The position numbers and the translations under genes were made by a program. DNA of 44,118 nt from Bacteroidota bacterium. GTDB lineage: Bacteria > Bacteroidota > Bacteroidia > UKL13-3. Location of the stretch: NCBI GenBank assembly GCA_025359805.1, contig JANYDU010000014.1:1-44118 (forward strand). Reading direction: 5' to 3'. Below, one piece after another: positions 1 through 7,190 of the stretch (positions within the stretch are counted from its first letter, which is position 1; every line of letters starts with the position of its first letter). The notes under the pieces are model-generated. The model saw only the letters and a list, made by a program, of their open reading frames with translations. It was not told the origin of the DNA and searched no databases.

Positions 1-100
1 TAAAATTGAAAACAACATTAAAGAAGCTCGTATTTCGACACTTCAAAAAATTGTTGAACTTGGTTTTGGCGGACACTTAGAATTATCAATTAAAATCTAA
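1..100 (+). CDS. 3' end of an unidentified gene (5' truncated by window edge)
   Basis: An open frame runs in from the window edge and ends at a TAA at 98-100. About 32 residues are visible, ending in GGHLELSIKI. The tail is too short to assign to a family and I do not recognise it. It stops about 35 bases before the first attC-like element, the usual position of a gene at the end of a cassette, so it may belong to a neighbouring cassette. That reading is inference. Confidence 0.45.
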   Translation, partial: KIENNIKEARISTLQKIVELGFGGHLELSIKI

Positions 101-134
101 TGGACGCCTTGACCGCAGAAAGAAAAGCTGCACA

Positions 135-259
135 TAACAGCGGTTTGGCAAAAGTGGCGGGTTCGTGCTTGGTAGACAGTTTAGTGGTAGCCGAAAATTT
201 TGTGCTCCGTATAAAGTTCAGTGGTAAAATCCCGCCCATCGCAAATCTGCAAAACGTTA
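135..259 (+). repeat. attC-like imperfect palindrome, element A
   Basis: The element is bounded by TAAC (135-138) and GTTA (256-259). An inner stem pairs GGCGGG (156-161) with CCCGCC (231-236). It shares with element B at 3459-3548 the opening TAACAGC, a GACAGTTT block, a TTTTGTGCTCCG block, a GCAAA near the right end and a terminal CGTTA. The layout (TAAC, bulged stems, central loop, GTTA) resembles integron attC sites, but the right core does not fit the classical GTTRRRY and no integrase is present in the window. It may be a related Bacteroidota palindromic element rather than a true attC. Confidence 0.55.
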
Positions 260-390
260 CCGGAAACCCTATGACGACACTGCTAAAATTAAACTGACTA
301 ACAAGGAACGAACAATTTTAAATTAATATCTAAACAGACTAATTACCAGACTGAAAAGCCGACACTAGGAAAACATCTTGCTTCTTTAAC

Positions 391-398
391 TATATTTG
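391..398 (+). promoter_or_regulatory. -7 promoter element of the ABC-3C operon
   Basis: TATATTTG matches the Bacteroidota -7 consensus TAnnTTTG exactly and ends six bases before the ATG of the SMEK gene. No clear -33 TTTG lies at the expected distance. The short gap predicts a leaderless or nearly leaderless transcript. Confidence 0.5.
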
Positions 399-404
399 TG
401 ACCA

Positions 405-1364
405 ATGGAAAATCTTCAACTCATCAGAAAAATAATTGAACAACTCACTCATTGGAGAGTGTTTACTGAGTTGAGTTCCGCTTCACAACTTAACGATGTG
501 AACAATACCAATGAGGATTTGGCGGCTTTAATCTTGAATGAAATTTACGGATGGAATCTAATTAACATCAATACGAAAAAATCAAACTTCCCTGCAATTG
601 ATTTGGGAGATTCAAAAAGTGGAATTGGTGTTTCTGTAACAGCTACTGATACTTCGGACTACATTAAGGACAAGATTGGTAAAAACATTACTCACAACGT
701 TTACGAAACTTATCCAACACATTACTTTCTAATTACGACAAGTAAGAAGAACTACTCTATCACTTTTGACACTCAAGGAAAATATGCTTTTGACAAAAGC
801 ATAAACATTTTGGATATTGAAGACCTTTCAAAGGCAATCAAAGCATTGAATGATATTCCAAAACAAGAAAGGATTCTTTCAATTTTGGAAAGCCATGTTT
901 ACAAATTGAAAGGACATTTCATTGAAGACATAACGCCTCACGACATTGCAAAAGTTCTTGAAGAGTTTTCAAGTCAAAATCCAGATTTGATTAAAAATAT
1001 TTCCGTTTCAATTCAAGGCATTCAGAGGACAGATTTTTCAGAGAAAAATAGAATCAACAATCTTAGCGAAGGCTACATAAAACTTATTCAACAAGAGTCA
1101 CTCCCCTTCTTTGAGCAGTTTGCAAAGTTTTTAGAGAAGTTTGAAAACAGAAATTTCAAAAAGATTTATTACAACATAACAACTGACTTGCAAAAAGTAA
1201 TCTTGGGAAAGCGAAGCGACTTTGAGCAGTTTGACCAAATTTTTGAAACGATAGAAAATATTTGCAAAGAACAAGTTCCACAACTATTGGCGGACAGGAG
1301 AACGCTACAAATTTTACTTCACTTCATGTATTTCCAATGCGACATAGGAGAAAATAAGCCATGA
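405..1364 (+). CDS. SMEK domain-containing protein, putative effector of an ABC-3C conflict system
   Basis: 319 aa, ATG start. The first ~150 residues resemble the SMEK domain: a leading helix (LIRKIIEQL), an LNEIYGWNLININ stretch around residues 44-55, then FPAIDLGD (62-69) followed by GVSVTA (75-80). SMEK proteins usually read NFPAIDLGD then QVT, so the glutamine of QVT appears replaced here. SMEK domains are known as the variable first gene of ABC-three-component (ABC-3C) modules thought to act in defence. The rest of the protein is helical and charged, with no family I recognise. It ends in an ATGA overlap with the next gene, so the three genes are probably translationally coupled. Aspartate is often GAC here, unlike the GAT-rich genes downstream, which fits recent transfer. 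A nuclease-like role is possible but unproven. Confidence 0.75.
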   Translation: MENLQLIRKIIEQLTHWRVFTELSSASQLNDVNNTNEDLAALILNEIYGWNLININTKKSNFPAIDLGDSKSGIGVSVTATDTSDYIKDKIGKNITHNVYETYPTHYFLITTSKKNYSITFDTQGKYAFDKSINILDIEDLSKAIKALNDIPKQERILSILESHVYKLKGHFIEDITPHDIAKVLEEFSSQNPDLIKNISVSIQGIQRTDFSEKNRINNLSEGYIKLIQQESLPFFEQFAKFLEKFENRNFKKIYYNITTDLQKVILGKRSDFEQFDQIFETIENICKEQVPQLLADRRTLQILLHFMYFQCDIGENKP

Positions 1365-1597
1365 TAACACCAGACAAATATTTTGACTTAAAAAACTCAG
1401 TGATTAATGTGAGTGCCTCTATCATTAAGGCATTGCAAAAAATCAATGTCTTGACCTATGACGAACTTGAAATGGAAATTCATAAAACACTTGGAGAGGA
1501 TTCAAGAAATATTTTTCCATACGCGTTAAACTTTCTTTTTTTACTAAACAAAATTGAATACAATAATTCTATTTACTCCTTCACAATAAAAAAATGA
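1361..1597 (+). CDS. Small middle component of the ABC-3C system
   Basis: 78 aa, ATG start overlapping the SMEK stop by ATGA and ending in an ATGA overlap with the ATPase gene. It opens MITPDKYFDLKNSVINVSA and has a mostly helical body with a hydrophobic NFLFLLNKI near the end. Size, position and the opening MxxPDKY pattern fit the ABC-three-component middle components, probably the MC6 family that partners DUF2326 ATPases. From the family description, these are winged-helix-like adaptors between ATPase and effector. The assignment rests on context as much as on sequence, and I am unsure of the MC family number. Confidence 0.65.
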   Translation: MITPDKYFDLKNSVINVSASIIKALQKINVLTYDELEMEIHKTLGEDSRNIFPYALNFLFLLNKIEYNNSIYSFTIKK

Positions 1598-3387
1598 AAC
1601 TTAGCAAAATATACAGCAATAAAGCATTTCACAACACCGAGTTCAATCTTGGTTTGAATGTGATATTTGCTGATGTAAAAGCTAAGGCAAGCCCTAACAG
1701 TTCACATTCAATTGGCAAGACTAAGTTTATACGATTGCTTGACTTTCTTTTATTAAAAAAAGTAGTTCCCAAAAAACACTTTCTTACTTCAACAAAAGAC
1801 AATGAGACCAACACTCTAAAATTCAACGGCTATGAATTTTATTTAGAGTTGCTTCTTAACTCAGGTTCTTATTTGACAATTAAAAGAACTGTCGCAGACA
1901 GTTCTAAAATTTCAATGAAGTTATCTGAAAGTAGTGTGGGTGGCTTTGAAATTCCGAAGTCGTGGGACTTAGAAAGTATCGGTATTGAAGAGGCAAAAGA
2001 GAAACTGAATGAGTATTTAAACTTTGACTTTTTTAAAAGGAATCCAGGACTTGACTACCGTGACACAATTAATTATTCTTTGAGAATTCCTGACGAAGGA
2101 GATTATACAGATGTATTTAAGCTAAGTAAGTTCACCTTTGATGAAAAAAAATGGAAAACATTTATGTTTTCATTATTAGGCTTTGATAGCACTGCTGTTG
2201 CAGAGAAGTATGATGTTGAAGACGAAATTAAACAGAAGAACAAAGTCATTAGGGAACAAGAAGAAGGGTTTAATATCAACTCTAATCAGAAAGACGAAGT
2301 GGAAGGATTTATTCAAGTATTGACTAAATCCAAGCAAGAAAGAATTCAAGAACTTGACAGTTTAAATTTTTACAATCAAGACAACAAAGTAATTGTTGAG
2401 TTAGTTGATGAAATAGAAACAAAAATTGGAGAGTTGAACAAGCACTCCTACAATTTACAATTTGAAGTAAAAAAAATAACTGAATCACTAAGAAGTGATT
2501 TCAGTTTTGACTTTGAGTTAATCAAGGAAGTATTTGGTGAAGTGCAACTTCATTTCCCTGACCAGCTTGCAAAATCTTACGAAGAACTTATTGAATTCAA
2601 TAAGCAAATAACTGTTGAAAGGAAAGACCTTTTGAAAGAAACGCTTTCAAAAAAGACCGAGGAATTACGAGAAGTAAAACTTACTCTTTTCAACTTGAAC
2701 AAGGAAAAAGAAAAATTCAGAGATGTAATTCAAGACAATTCTATAATTAAAAAACTAAAAGAATATCAAAACGAATTAATAGGACTTGAATATGAAATAG
2801 CAAGACACGAAGCTCAATTAGATTCAATCAAAATAATTGAATCTAAAAAATCTGAAATAGACAGATTAAGCGATGAATTAAAAGTAGCTGTTCAAAAACT
2901 TTCCGCAATTATTGATAACACTTCAAGCAATCCGAAATACATAAGAATAAGAAATTATTTTTCTGAATTTGCTCAAGCCATTTTGAATTATCCTGCAATT
3001 ATTTCTATTTCTAAAAACAATAACAACAATGTAGAGTATGGCTATCGTGTTGGAGAAACTAAAAAAGGTGATGGCAATACTTATAGAAAAATGCTCTGCG
3101 TTGCTTTTGACTTAGCAATCTTAGCTGAGTATACAGGTGAATCTTATTTTAAGTTTGTCTATCATGATGATGTGTTTTCCAACCAAGAAAATAAAATCCG
3201 TATTCGTTTGCTTAACTTGATAAAGGAATATTGCACCAAGTATAACATCCAATATATTTTAAGCATAATTAAAGATGACCTTCCAAGAGATGAAAATGAC
3301 AATCCTATAATGTTTACAGAGGATGAAATTATAATGGAGTTACACGATAAAGACAACAGTGGCAAACTATTTAAGACATCATTCTAA
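1594..3387 (+). CDS. DUF2326 ABC/SMC-like ATPase of the ABC-3C system
   Basis: 597 aa. The N-terminus has an ABC/RecN-like strand (SNKAFHNTEFNLGLNVIFAD) and an atypical Walker A, HSIGKTKF, around residues 38-45. A long charged helical middle (about 220-450) is likely an SMC-like coiled coil. The C-terminus carries the DUF2326 hallmarks: a signature-like GDGNTYRKMLCVAFDLAIL around 493-511 and a Walker B region FVYHDDVF around 520-527. DUF2326 proteins are the ATPase component of ABC-three-component systems, believed to sense DNA or nucleoprotein structures and trigger an associated effector. It is the last gene of the three-gene operon; about 70 bases later comes attC-like element B. The protein appears full length, with no frameshift. 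Confidence 0.85.
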   Translation: MKLSKIYSNKAFHNTEFNLGLNVIFADVKAKASPNSSHSIGKTKFIRLLDFLLLKKVVPKKHFLTSTKDNETNTLKFNGYEFYLELLLNSGSYLTIKRTVADSSKISMKLSESSVGGFEIPKSWDLESIGIEEAKEKLNEYLNFDFFKRNPGLDYRDTINYSLRIPDEGDYTDVFKLSKFTFDEKKWKTFMFSLLGFDSTAVAEKYDVEDEIKQKNKVIREQEEGFNINSNQKDEVEGFIQVLTKSKQERIQELDSLNFYNQDNKVIVELVDEIETKIGELNKHSYNLQFEVKKITESLRSDFSFDFELIKEVFGEVQLHFPDQLAKSYEELIEFNKQITVERKDLLKETLSKKTEELREVKLTLFNLNKEKEKFRDVIQDNSIIKKLKEYQNELIGLEYEIARHEAQLDSIKIIESKKSEIDRLSDELKVAVQKLSAIIDNTSSNPKYIRIRNYFSEFAQAILNYPAIISISKNNNNNVEYGYRVGETKKGDGNTYRKMLCVAFDLAILAEYTGESYFKFVYHDDVFSNQENKIRIRLLNLIKEYCTKYNIQYILSIIKDDLPRDENDNPIMFTEDEIIMELHDKDNSGKLFKTSF

Positions 3388-3458
3388 TTTATTTCTTTAA
3401 GACATGATATATGCAACCTTGACACCGCACAGATTCACACAGACCGAAGGGCATCTTC

Positions 3459-3548
3459 TAACAGCACATTTGCAATAGGCGGGGTTCCGTCTCCGCTTGA
3501 CAGTTTTGTGCTCCGAAATCGCCACCTTCTTAAACCCGCAAACCGTTA
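3459..3548 (+). repeat. attC-like imperfect palindrome, element B
   Basis: TAAC (3459-3462) and GTTA (3545-3548) bound the element. TTTGC (3469-3473) pairs with GCAAA (3538-3542), and GGCG (3478-3481) pairs with CGCC (3520-3523). The central GACAGTTTTGTGCTCCG is the element-A centre with about 19 bases missing between the two T-runs. With element A it brackets the 3.2-kb ABC-3C operon. No integrase or transposase gene is near. Confidence 0.55.
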
Positions 3549-3728
3549 TACGCAAGTTGTTATCAATATTAGAAAGAACAAAGTTTATTAACTTGTTAAT
3601 TTTTTTTTATTGGCGTTAATGAATCCTCCTGAGCCAAAAGCGTAATCACTTTTTTTATCTCATAAAGTATTTCTCAAAAAACTTTTTTGTTTATCAAAAA
3701 ATAGTTTTAGCATTGTATTAACAAATAG

Positions 3729-3752
3729 CCGCTCTTTGATTTATGGAACAAC
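3729..3752 (+). promoter_or_regulatory. boxA-like antitermination motif in a gene-free stretch
   Basis: CGCTCTTTGA (3730-3739), then TTTATGGAACAACA, resembles the boxA that precedes rRNA genes (E. coli form GCTCTTTAACAA; Bacteroidota rRNA leaders commonly have a TTCTTTGA block). No rRNA follows. About 120 bases downstream the non-coding tandem repeat begins. The stretch 3388-4237 holds no convincing gene: only element B, this motif and the repeat array. The match is short and could be chance. Confidence 0.3.
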
Positions 3753-3857
3753 ACTCAATACTCTTTATACTCAATTTCCTTTTTGCAATTACTTAATACC
3801 CGTTTAAGGTTTAGCATTTTTAGCATATTGCAAAATGCTTTCTTTATACAATGCTAT

Positions 3858-4160
3858 AAGGTTCTTTATATACCTCAAGAAGGTTCTTTATGCACTACTA
3901 GAAGTTCTTGGTATTACCTAAGAAGGTTCTTTATATTCCCCAAGAGGGTTCTTTATGCACTACTAGAAGTTCTTGGTATTACCTCCAGAAGGTTCTTTAC
4001 ATACCCTAGAGGGTTCTTTATACACTACTAGAAGGTTATTGGTATAACTCTAGAAACCTCTTTATATACCTCCAGAAGGTTCTTTACATACCCCAAGAGG
4101 GTTCTTTACCTACTTCAAGAAGGTTATTGGTACACCTCTAGAGGGCTAATTAGTACTACC
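3858..4160 (+). repeat. 14-unit tandem repeat array (21-22 bp units, three-unit higher-order pattern)
   Basis: Units begin at 3858, 3880, 3902, 3923, 3945, 3967, 3989, 4010, 4032, 4054, 4076, 4098, 4120 and 4142 (the last is partial). The general form is ARGGTTCTTTATRYAC followed by a variable six-base tail ending in AG. Units follow an A-B-C order: A has CTTTATATACC or CTTTACATACC, B has CTTTATGCACTAC, C has TTCTTGGTATTACC or TTATTGGTA. The cycle is clear for units 1-3, 4-6, 7-9 and 11-13, with one extra unit at position 10. Each junction forms a short dyad AGAA-G(G)-TTCT. Unit lengths of 21 and 22 do not keep a reading frame, so the array is not a protein repeat. There are no unique spacers, so it is not CRISPR. 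Confidence 0.9.
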
Positions 4161-4237
4161 AAATTGCCGAAACAGTCCGGATTTATTGCCTGTTACCTAT
4201 TTTCTAAATTTTTTAACCTTTAAAACAAATCTCAAAC

Positions 4238-4852
4238 ATGAAAGACTTCTTTCAATTATCAGACGGTCCTATGTTGGCTTGGGCCACCAACTTTAAAACT
4301 CAAATCGCACTTATTGGTGCATCAGTAGGATTAACAGATGCCCAAATTGCCGAGTTACAACTCTCCTGCGATAATATTACCAATGCGCTAAATGCAAAAA
4401 CGGCTGCCAAAAACACCTACTCCCAAAAAGTGGATGCTACTACAACTGTATTATCTACCGAAGGGCAAACGTTTCATAGTATTTCCAATATTATTAAAGC
4501 TAGTCCCGGCTACACGGCAGGTAAAGGCTCGTCATTGGGTATTATTAATTTAGCAGATACTGCTTTCGACCCTACTACTTATAAGCCAGACCTTATCGTA
4601 AGCAATGGAAATGGCTTTGTAAATATAAAATATACAAAAAAAGGTGTGATAGGAGTAAATATTTATACCCGTTTGCAAGGAGTAGCCGCTTGGACTCATT
4701 TAATACTTTCTACCCACAGCCCTTACCACGATCATCATCCCCTTACCGACCCTACCAAACCAGAAACCCGAGAGTATATGATTATTGGAGTACAAAATGA
4801 TATAGAAATTGGTTTGCCCAGCGATATAGTGAGCATTACGTTTGCTGGTTAA
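4238..4852 (+). CDS. Conserved Bacteroidota-type protein of unknown function, probable Fn3-like C-terminus
   Basis: 204 aa, ATG start, no signal peptide. Residues 1-85 look helical (ATNFKTQIALIGASVGLTDAQ, then a stretch that starts AELQLSCDNI). A second helical part contains IIKASPGYTAGKGSSLGII, and the last ~80 residues are strand-rich, ending in GLPSDIVSITFAG, like a fibronectin-III-type fold. I recognise the pattern as a recurrent hypothetical family in Bacteroidota and related phyla (helical domain, 'KASPxYT..IGxxLGII', then Fn3-like), without a known function. The gene stands alone, preceded by the tandem repeat array and followed by a strong terminator. Its start is 78 bases after the last repeat unit. 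Confidence 0.7.
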   Translation: MKDFFQLSDGPMLAWATNFKTQIALIGASVGLTDAQIAELQLSCDNITNALNAKTAAKNTYSQKVDATTTVLSTEGQTFHSISNIIKASPGYTAGKGSSLGIINLADTAFDPTTYKPDLIVSNGNGFVNIKYTKKGVIGVNIYTRLQGVAAWTHLILSTHSPYHDHHPLTDPTKPETREYMIIGVQNDIEIGLPSDIVSITFAG

Positions 4853-4902
4853 TACACTATTTTAAAAGAACTTAGGTTTAATTAATGTGTTGGAATGAAG
4901 GT

Positions 4903-4938
4903 AAGCAGCCGCCCCCGAATGGGGGCGGCTGCTTTTTT
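4903..4938 (+). terminator. Strong intrinsic terminator
   Basis: A 14-bp perfect stem (4903-4916 with 4921-4934; core GCAGCCGCCCCC) has a four-base GAAT loop and is followed by a T-run to 4938. The GC-rich stem stands out against the AT-rich surroundings. It lies about 50 bases after the stop of the 204-aa gene and closes that unit. Confidence 0.9.
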
Positions 4939-5083
4939 ATTTCGCTATTATTTAAGCACGCGGATACAATTTACTACTGCCCAAATAATCATGTTTAGAC
5001 CACAATCTATTCATCGGTTATAGCCTAACAAATCGGTTTGGCAAACGGGGAATATTGTTTTTATTCTTATTTTTACCCACTGC

Positions 5084-6052
5084 ATGATTACTAAGGGTGA
5101 TATTATAGAAACGTATTTTAAAATGAAACAAAGGGGGGTAAATTATATTCTCTCAAAGTTTAATTTGAATAAAAATAGCCGTGTAAAAAACACCTTTAAT
5201 GCTGTTGAAATTTCTTCTTCCAATTATTGGATTATTAAAGAAGTAAAAGAACATTGGAATAAACTTATTAGCGGAGATGAACAAACAGAATATGCTGATT
5301 ATGTAGTTAAAAAATACCTAAACAATGAGTCTAATTTAACCCTTTTATCATTGGGTTGTGGAGCAGGAAGCCACGAAATAAAATTTGCTAAGCATAACAA
5401 TTTCTCTCAAATAAAAGGAATTGATTTAGCGCCAAAACTAATTGATGAGGCCAACAAAATGGCTCAACAAAATGGATTCACAAATCTAGAATACGAAGCA
5501 GGAAATGTGTATGAAATTAATTTGCCAAATGCCTATTTTGATATTGTTCTTTTTCATTCCAGTTTGCATCATTTTAATCATTTGGATTCCTTTATTGGCA
5601 ATAAAATAAAAAGCACATTGAAGAAAAATGGATTGCTTATTATTCACGAATATGTGGGGCCAAATAGGATTCAATGGACCAAAGAACAATTGCATAAAGC
5701 GGATGAAATACTGAACACCCTTGATTCAACATATAAAAAACGGTTTAGGCTTAATAATAGTAAAACAAAAAATTACCGTCCGGGTAAGTTAAGAATGATT
5801 ATTTCTGACCCATCAGAAGCTGTTGAATCATCCAATATTCTTCCAACTATTCATTCCCATTTTAAAACCATAGAAGAACATCATTTAGGTGGAAATATTA
5901 TCATGCCTTTGTTTAAAGACATTGCCCATAATTTTATAGATGGTTCAACAGAAACTAAAAAAATATTGCACACCATTTTTGAAATAGAACATAAATTTAT
6001 CCAAGCACACTCAAGCGATTTTGTTTTTGGCATTTACCAAAAAGTGGATTGA
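5084..6052 (+). CDS. Class I SAM-dependent methyltransferase
   Basis: 322 aa, ATG start. The SAM-binding motif I is LLSLGCGAGSHEIKFA, with GCGAG at residues 91-95. An acidic motif II follows at GIDLAPKLIDEA, then a post-I segment (FDIVLFHSSLHHF) typical of methyltransferase types 11/25. The ~85-residue N-terminal extension and the C-terminal ~100 residues are not assigned and presumably determine the substrate. It stands upstream of DUF4834 and FkbM genes in what may be an envelope or polysaccharide neighbourhood. The substrate cannot be deduced. Confidence 0.75.
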   Translation: MITKGDIIETYFKMKQRGVNYILSKFNLNKNSRVKNTFNAVEISSSNYWIIKEVKEHWNKLISGDEQTEYADYVVKKYLNNESNLTLLSLGCGAGSHEIKFAKHNNFSQIKGIDLAPKLIDEANKMAQQNGFTNLEYEAGNVYEINLPNAYFDIVLFHSSLHHFNHLDSFIGNKIKSTLKKNGLLIIHEYVGPNRIQWTKEQLHKADEILNTLDSTYKKRFRLNNSKTKNYRPGKLRMIISDPSEAVESSNILPTIHSHFKTIEEHHLGGNIIMPLFKDIAHNFIDGSTETKKILHTIFEIEHKFIQAHSSDFVFGIYQKVD

Positions 6053-6072
6053 TGATATTTCATTCAAATCAT

Positions 6073-6080
6073 TACCTTTG
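6073..6080 (+). promoter_or_regulatory. -7 promoter element upstream of the DUF4834 gene
   Basis: TACCTTTG matches TAnnTTTG, with a TTG at 6049-6051 about 21 bases upstream as a possible -33. The start codon follows 20 bases later. The promoter lies in the short gap after the preceding methyltransferase stop. Confidence 0.5.
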
Positions 6081-6100
6081 ATGCTTTAATTTGCTCATTT

Positions 6101-6331
6101 ATGTTCAAGTTTTTATTATATCTATTTCTGTTTTATTTCTTGTTTCGATTTGTTTTCGGAACCTTATTTAAAGGCATCATCAAAGCCAAGGTTATTAATA
6201 TTAACCATAACCATTATCACGAAAAAAAAGAGCCTGAAGGCAAAGTAAAAATAGACCCAAACACCATCAAGCACCCAAATCATAACGACAAAAATTTAGG
6301 TGAGTATGTGGATTATGAAGAGGTGAAATAA
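6101..6331 (+). CDS. DUF4834 family small membrane protein
   Basis: 76 aa, ATG start. One N-terminal membrane helix (FKFLLYLFLFYFLFRFVFG, residues 2-20) is followed by a hydrophilic tail rich in His, Asn and Lys that ends GEYVDYEEVK. Size, aromatic helix and acidic tyrosine-containing tail match the DUF4834 family, confined to Bacteroidota and of unknown function. Its stop overlaps the next gene's start as TAATG, so the two are probably translationally coupled. Confidence 0.7.
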   Translation: MFKFLLYLFLFYFLFRFVFGTLFKGIIKAKVININHNHYHEKKEPEGKVKIDPNTIKHPNHNDKNLGEYVDYEEVK

Positions 6332-7074
6332 TGGAGAAAAAACTTCGTGCACTTTTATTACAAACTTTAGGTTTAGAACAATACCTTTCATTTGTGAGTG
6401 ATGCCTATATCCGCTTAATTAGAGCAGGATTTATGCAAAAAAAATACCCCGAATTATTTTTTCTAAAACAAATCATTAAACCCAATTTTGTATGCGTTGA
6501 TATTGGTGCAAATGTTGGATATTATTCTATATTTCTTTCGCAATATGCGGGTAAAAATGGGCATGTACATGCTGTTGAACCTGTTGATTTATTTTCCAGA
6601 CTTCTTAAAAAGAATGCCAATAAATTTGCCCTGCAAAACATTACTTTTTATCAAACGGCATTGGGTGGAGAAAATAAAAAAATACAAATGGGAACACCAA
6701 CCATTGATGGCGTTTTTAGACATGGGCTCACAAAGATTGTGGATGAAAAAGAACCTCAACACATGCACACATACGAAGTAGATATGCATATTCCTGATGA
6801 ATTGTTTTTATCATTAACTCGTTTTGATTTTTTAAAATGTGATGTAGAGGGATACGAAGTTTTTATTATGCCTCACTTTCTAAAAACATTAACCCAATTT
6901 AAACCTCTTATACAAATGGAAATTTCGAGTGAGGAAAACCGAAAACAAATTTTCGATTTGTTTATTCCTTTAGGGTATTCTGTTTGCAAATTACATCAAT
7001 ACGCATTACAAAAAATGACTATAAATGATGCAATACATTATGATGGTGGCGATTTTTACTTTACTGTTAGCTAA
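6331..7074 (+). CDS. FkbM family methyltransferase
   Basis: 247 aa, ATG start inside the preceding stop (TAATG). FkbM hallmarks: VCVDIGANVGYYSIFLS (residues 54-70) as SAM motif I, an acidic HAVEPVDLF motif II, and a C-terminal FLKCDVEGYEVFIMPHF block where the family has the conserved DVEGxE. FkbM enzymes methylate hydroxyls on sugars or natural products, often in polysaccharide loci. The substrate is unknown here. It lacks an obvious export signal and is probably cytoplasmic. Confidence 0.85.
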   Translation: MEKKLRALLLQTLGLEQYLSFVSDAYIRLIRAGFMQKKYPELFFLKQIIKPNFVCVDIGANVGYYSIFLSQYAGKNGHVHAVEPVDLFSRLLKKNANKFALQNITFYQTALGGENKKIQMGTPTIDGVFRHGLTKIVDEKEPQHMHTYEVDMHIPDELFLSLTRFDFLKCDVEGYEVFIMPHFLKTLTQFKPLIQMEISSEENRKQIFDLFIPLGYSVCKLHQYALQKMTINDAIHYDGGDFYFTVS

Positions 7075-7190
7075 GCCTTTGGTGCTTTAAAAACATTTCA
7101 ACCATGTATACGTTTAAATGATTAGCGTCATAAAAAATAATATAGGCAATTTATCTCGTTTGATTATCTTGCGGGTCTTAAAAAAACAAT

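Noticed and set aside
100..297. A 65-codon open frame
   Set aside because: It lies across the attC-like element A and matches no protein family; the frame is a by-product of the palindrome. The near-identical element B has no such frame.
259..3548. Classical integron
   Set aside because: No IntI gene or attI was found, and the right cores do not fit GTTRRRY; only attC-like elements are supported.
3783..4031. An 82-codon open frame through the tandem repeat
   Set aside because: Unit lengths of 21-22 bases do not hold a frame, and the translation changes from unit to unit. It is non-coding.
3858..4160. CRISPR array
   Set aside because: Units abut without unique spacers, and no cas gene is in the window.
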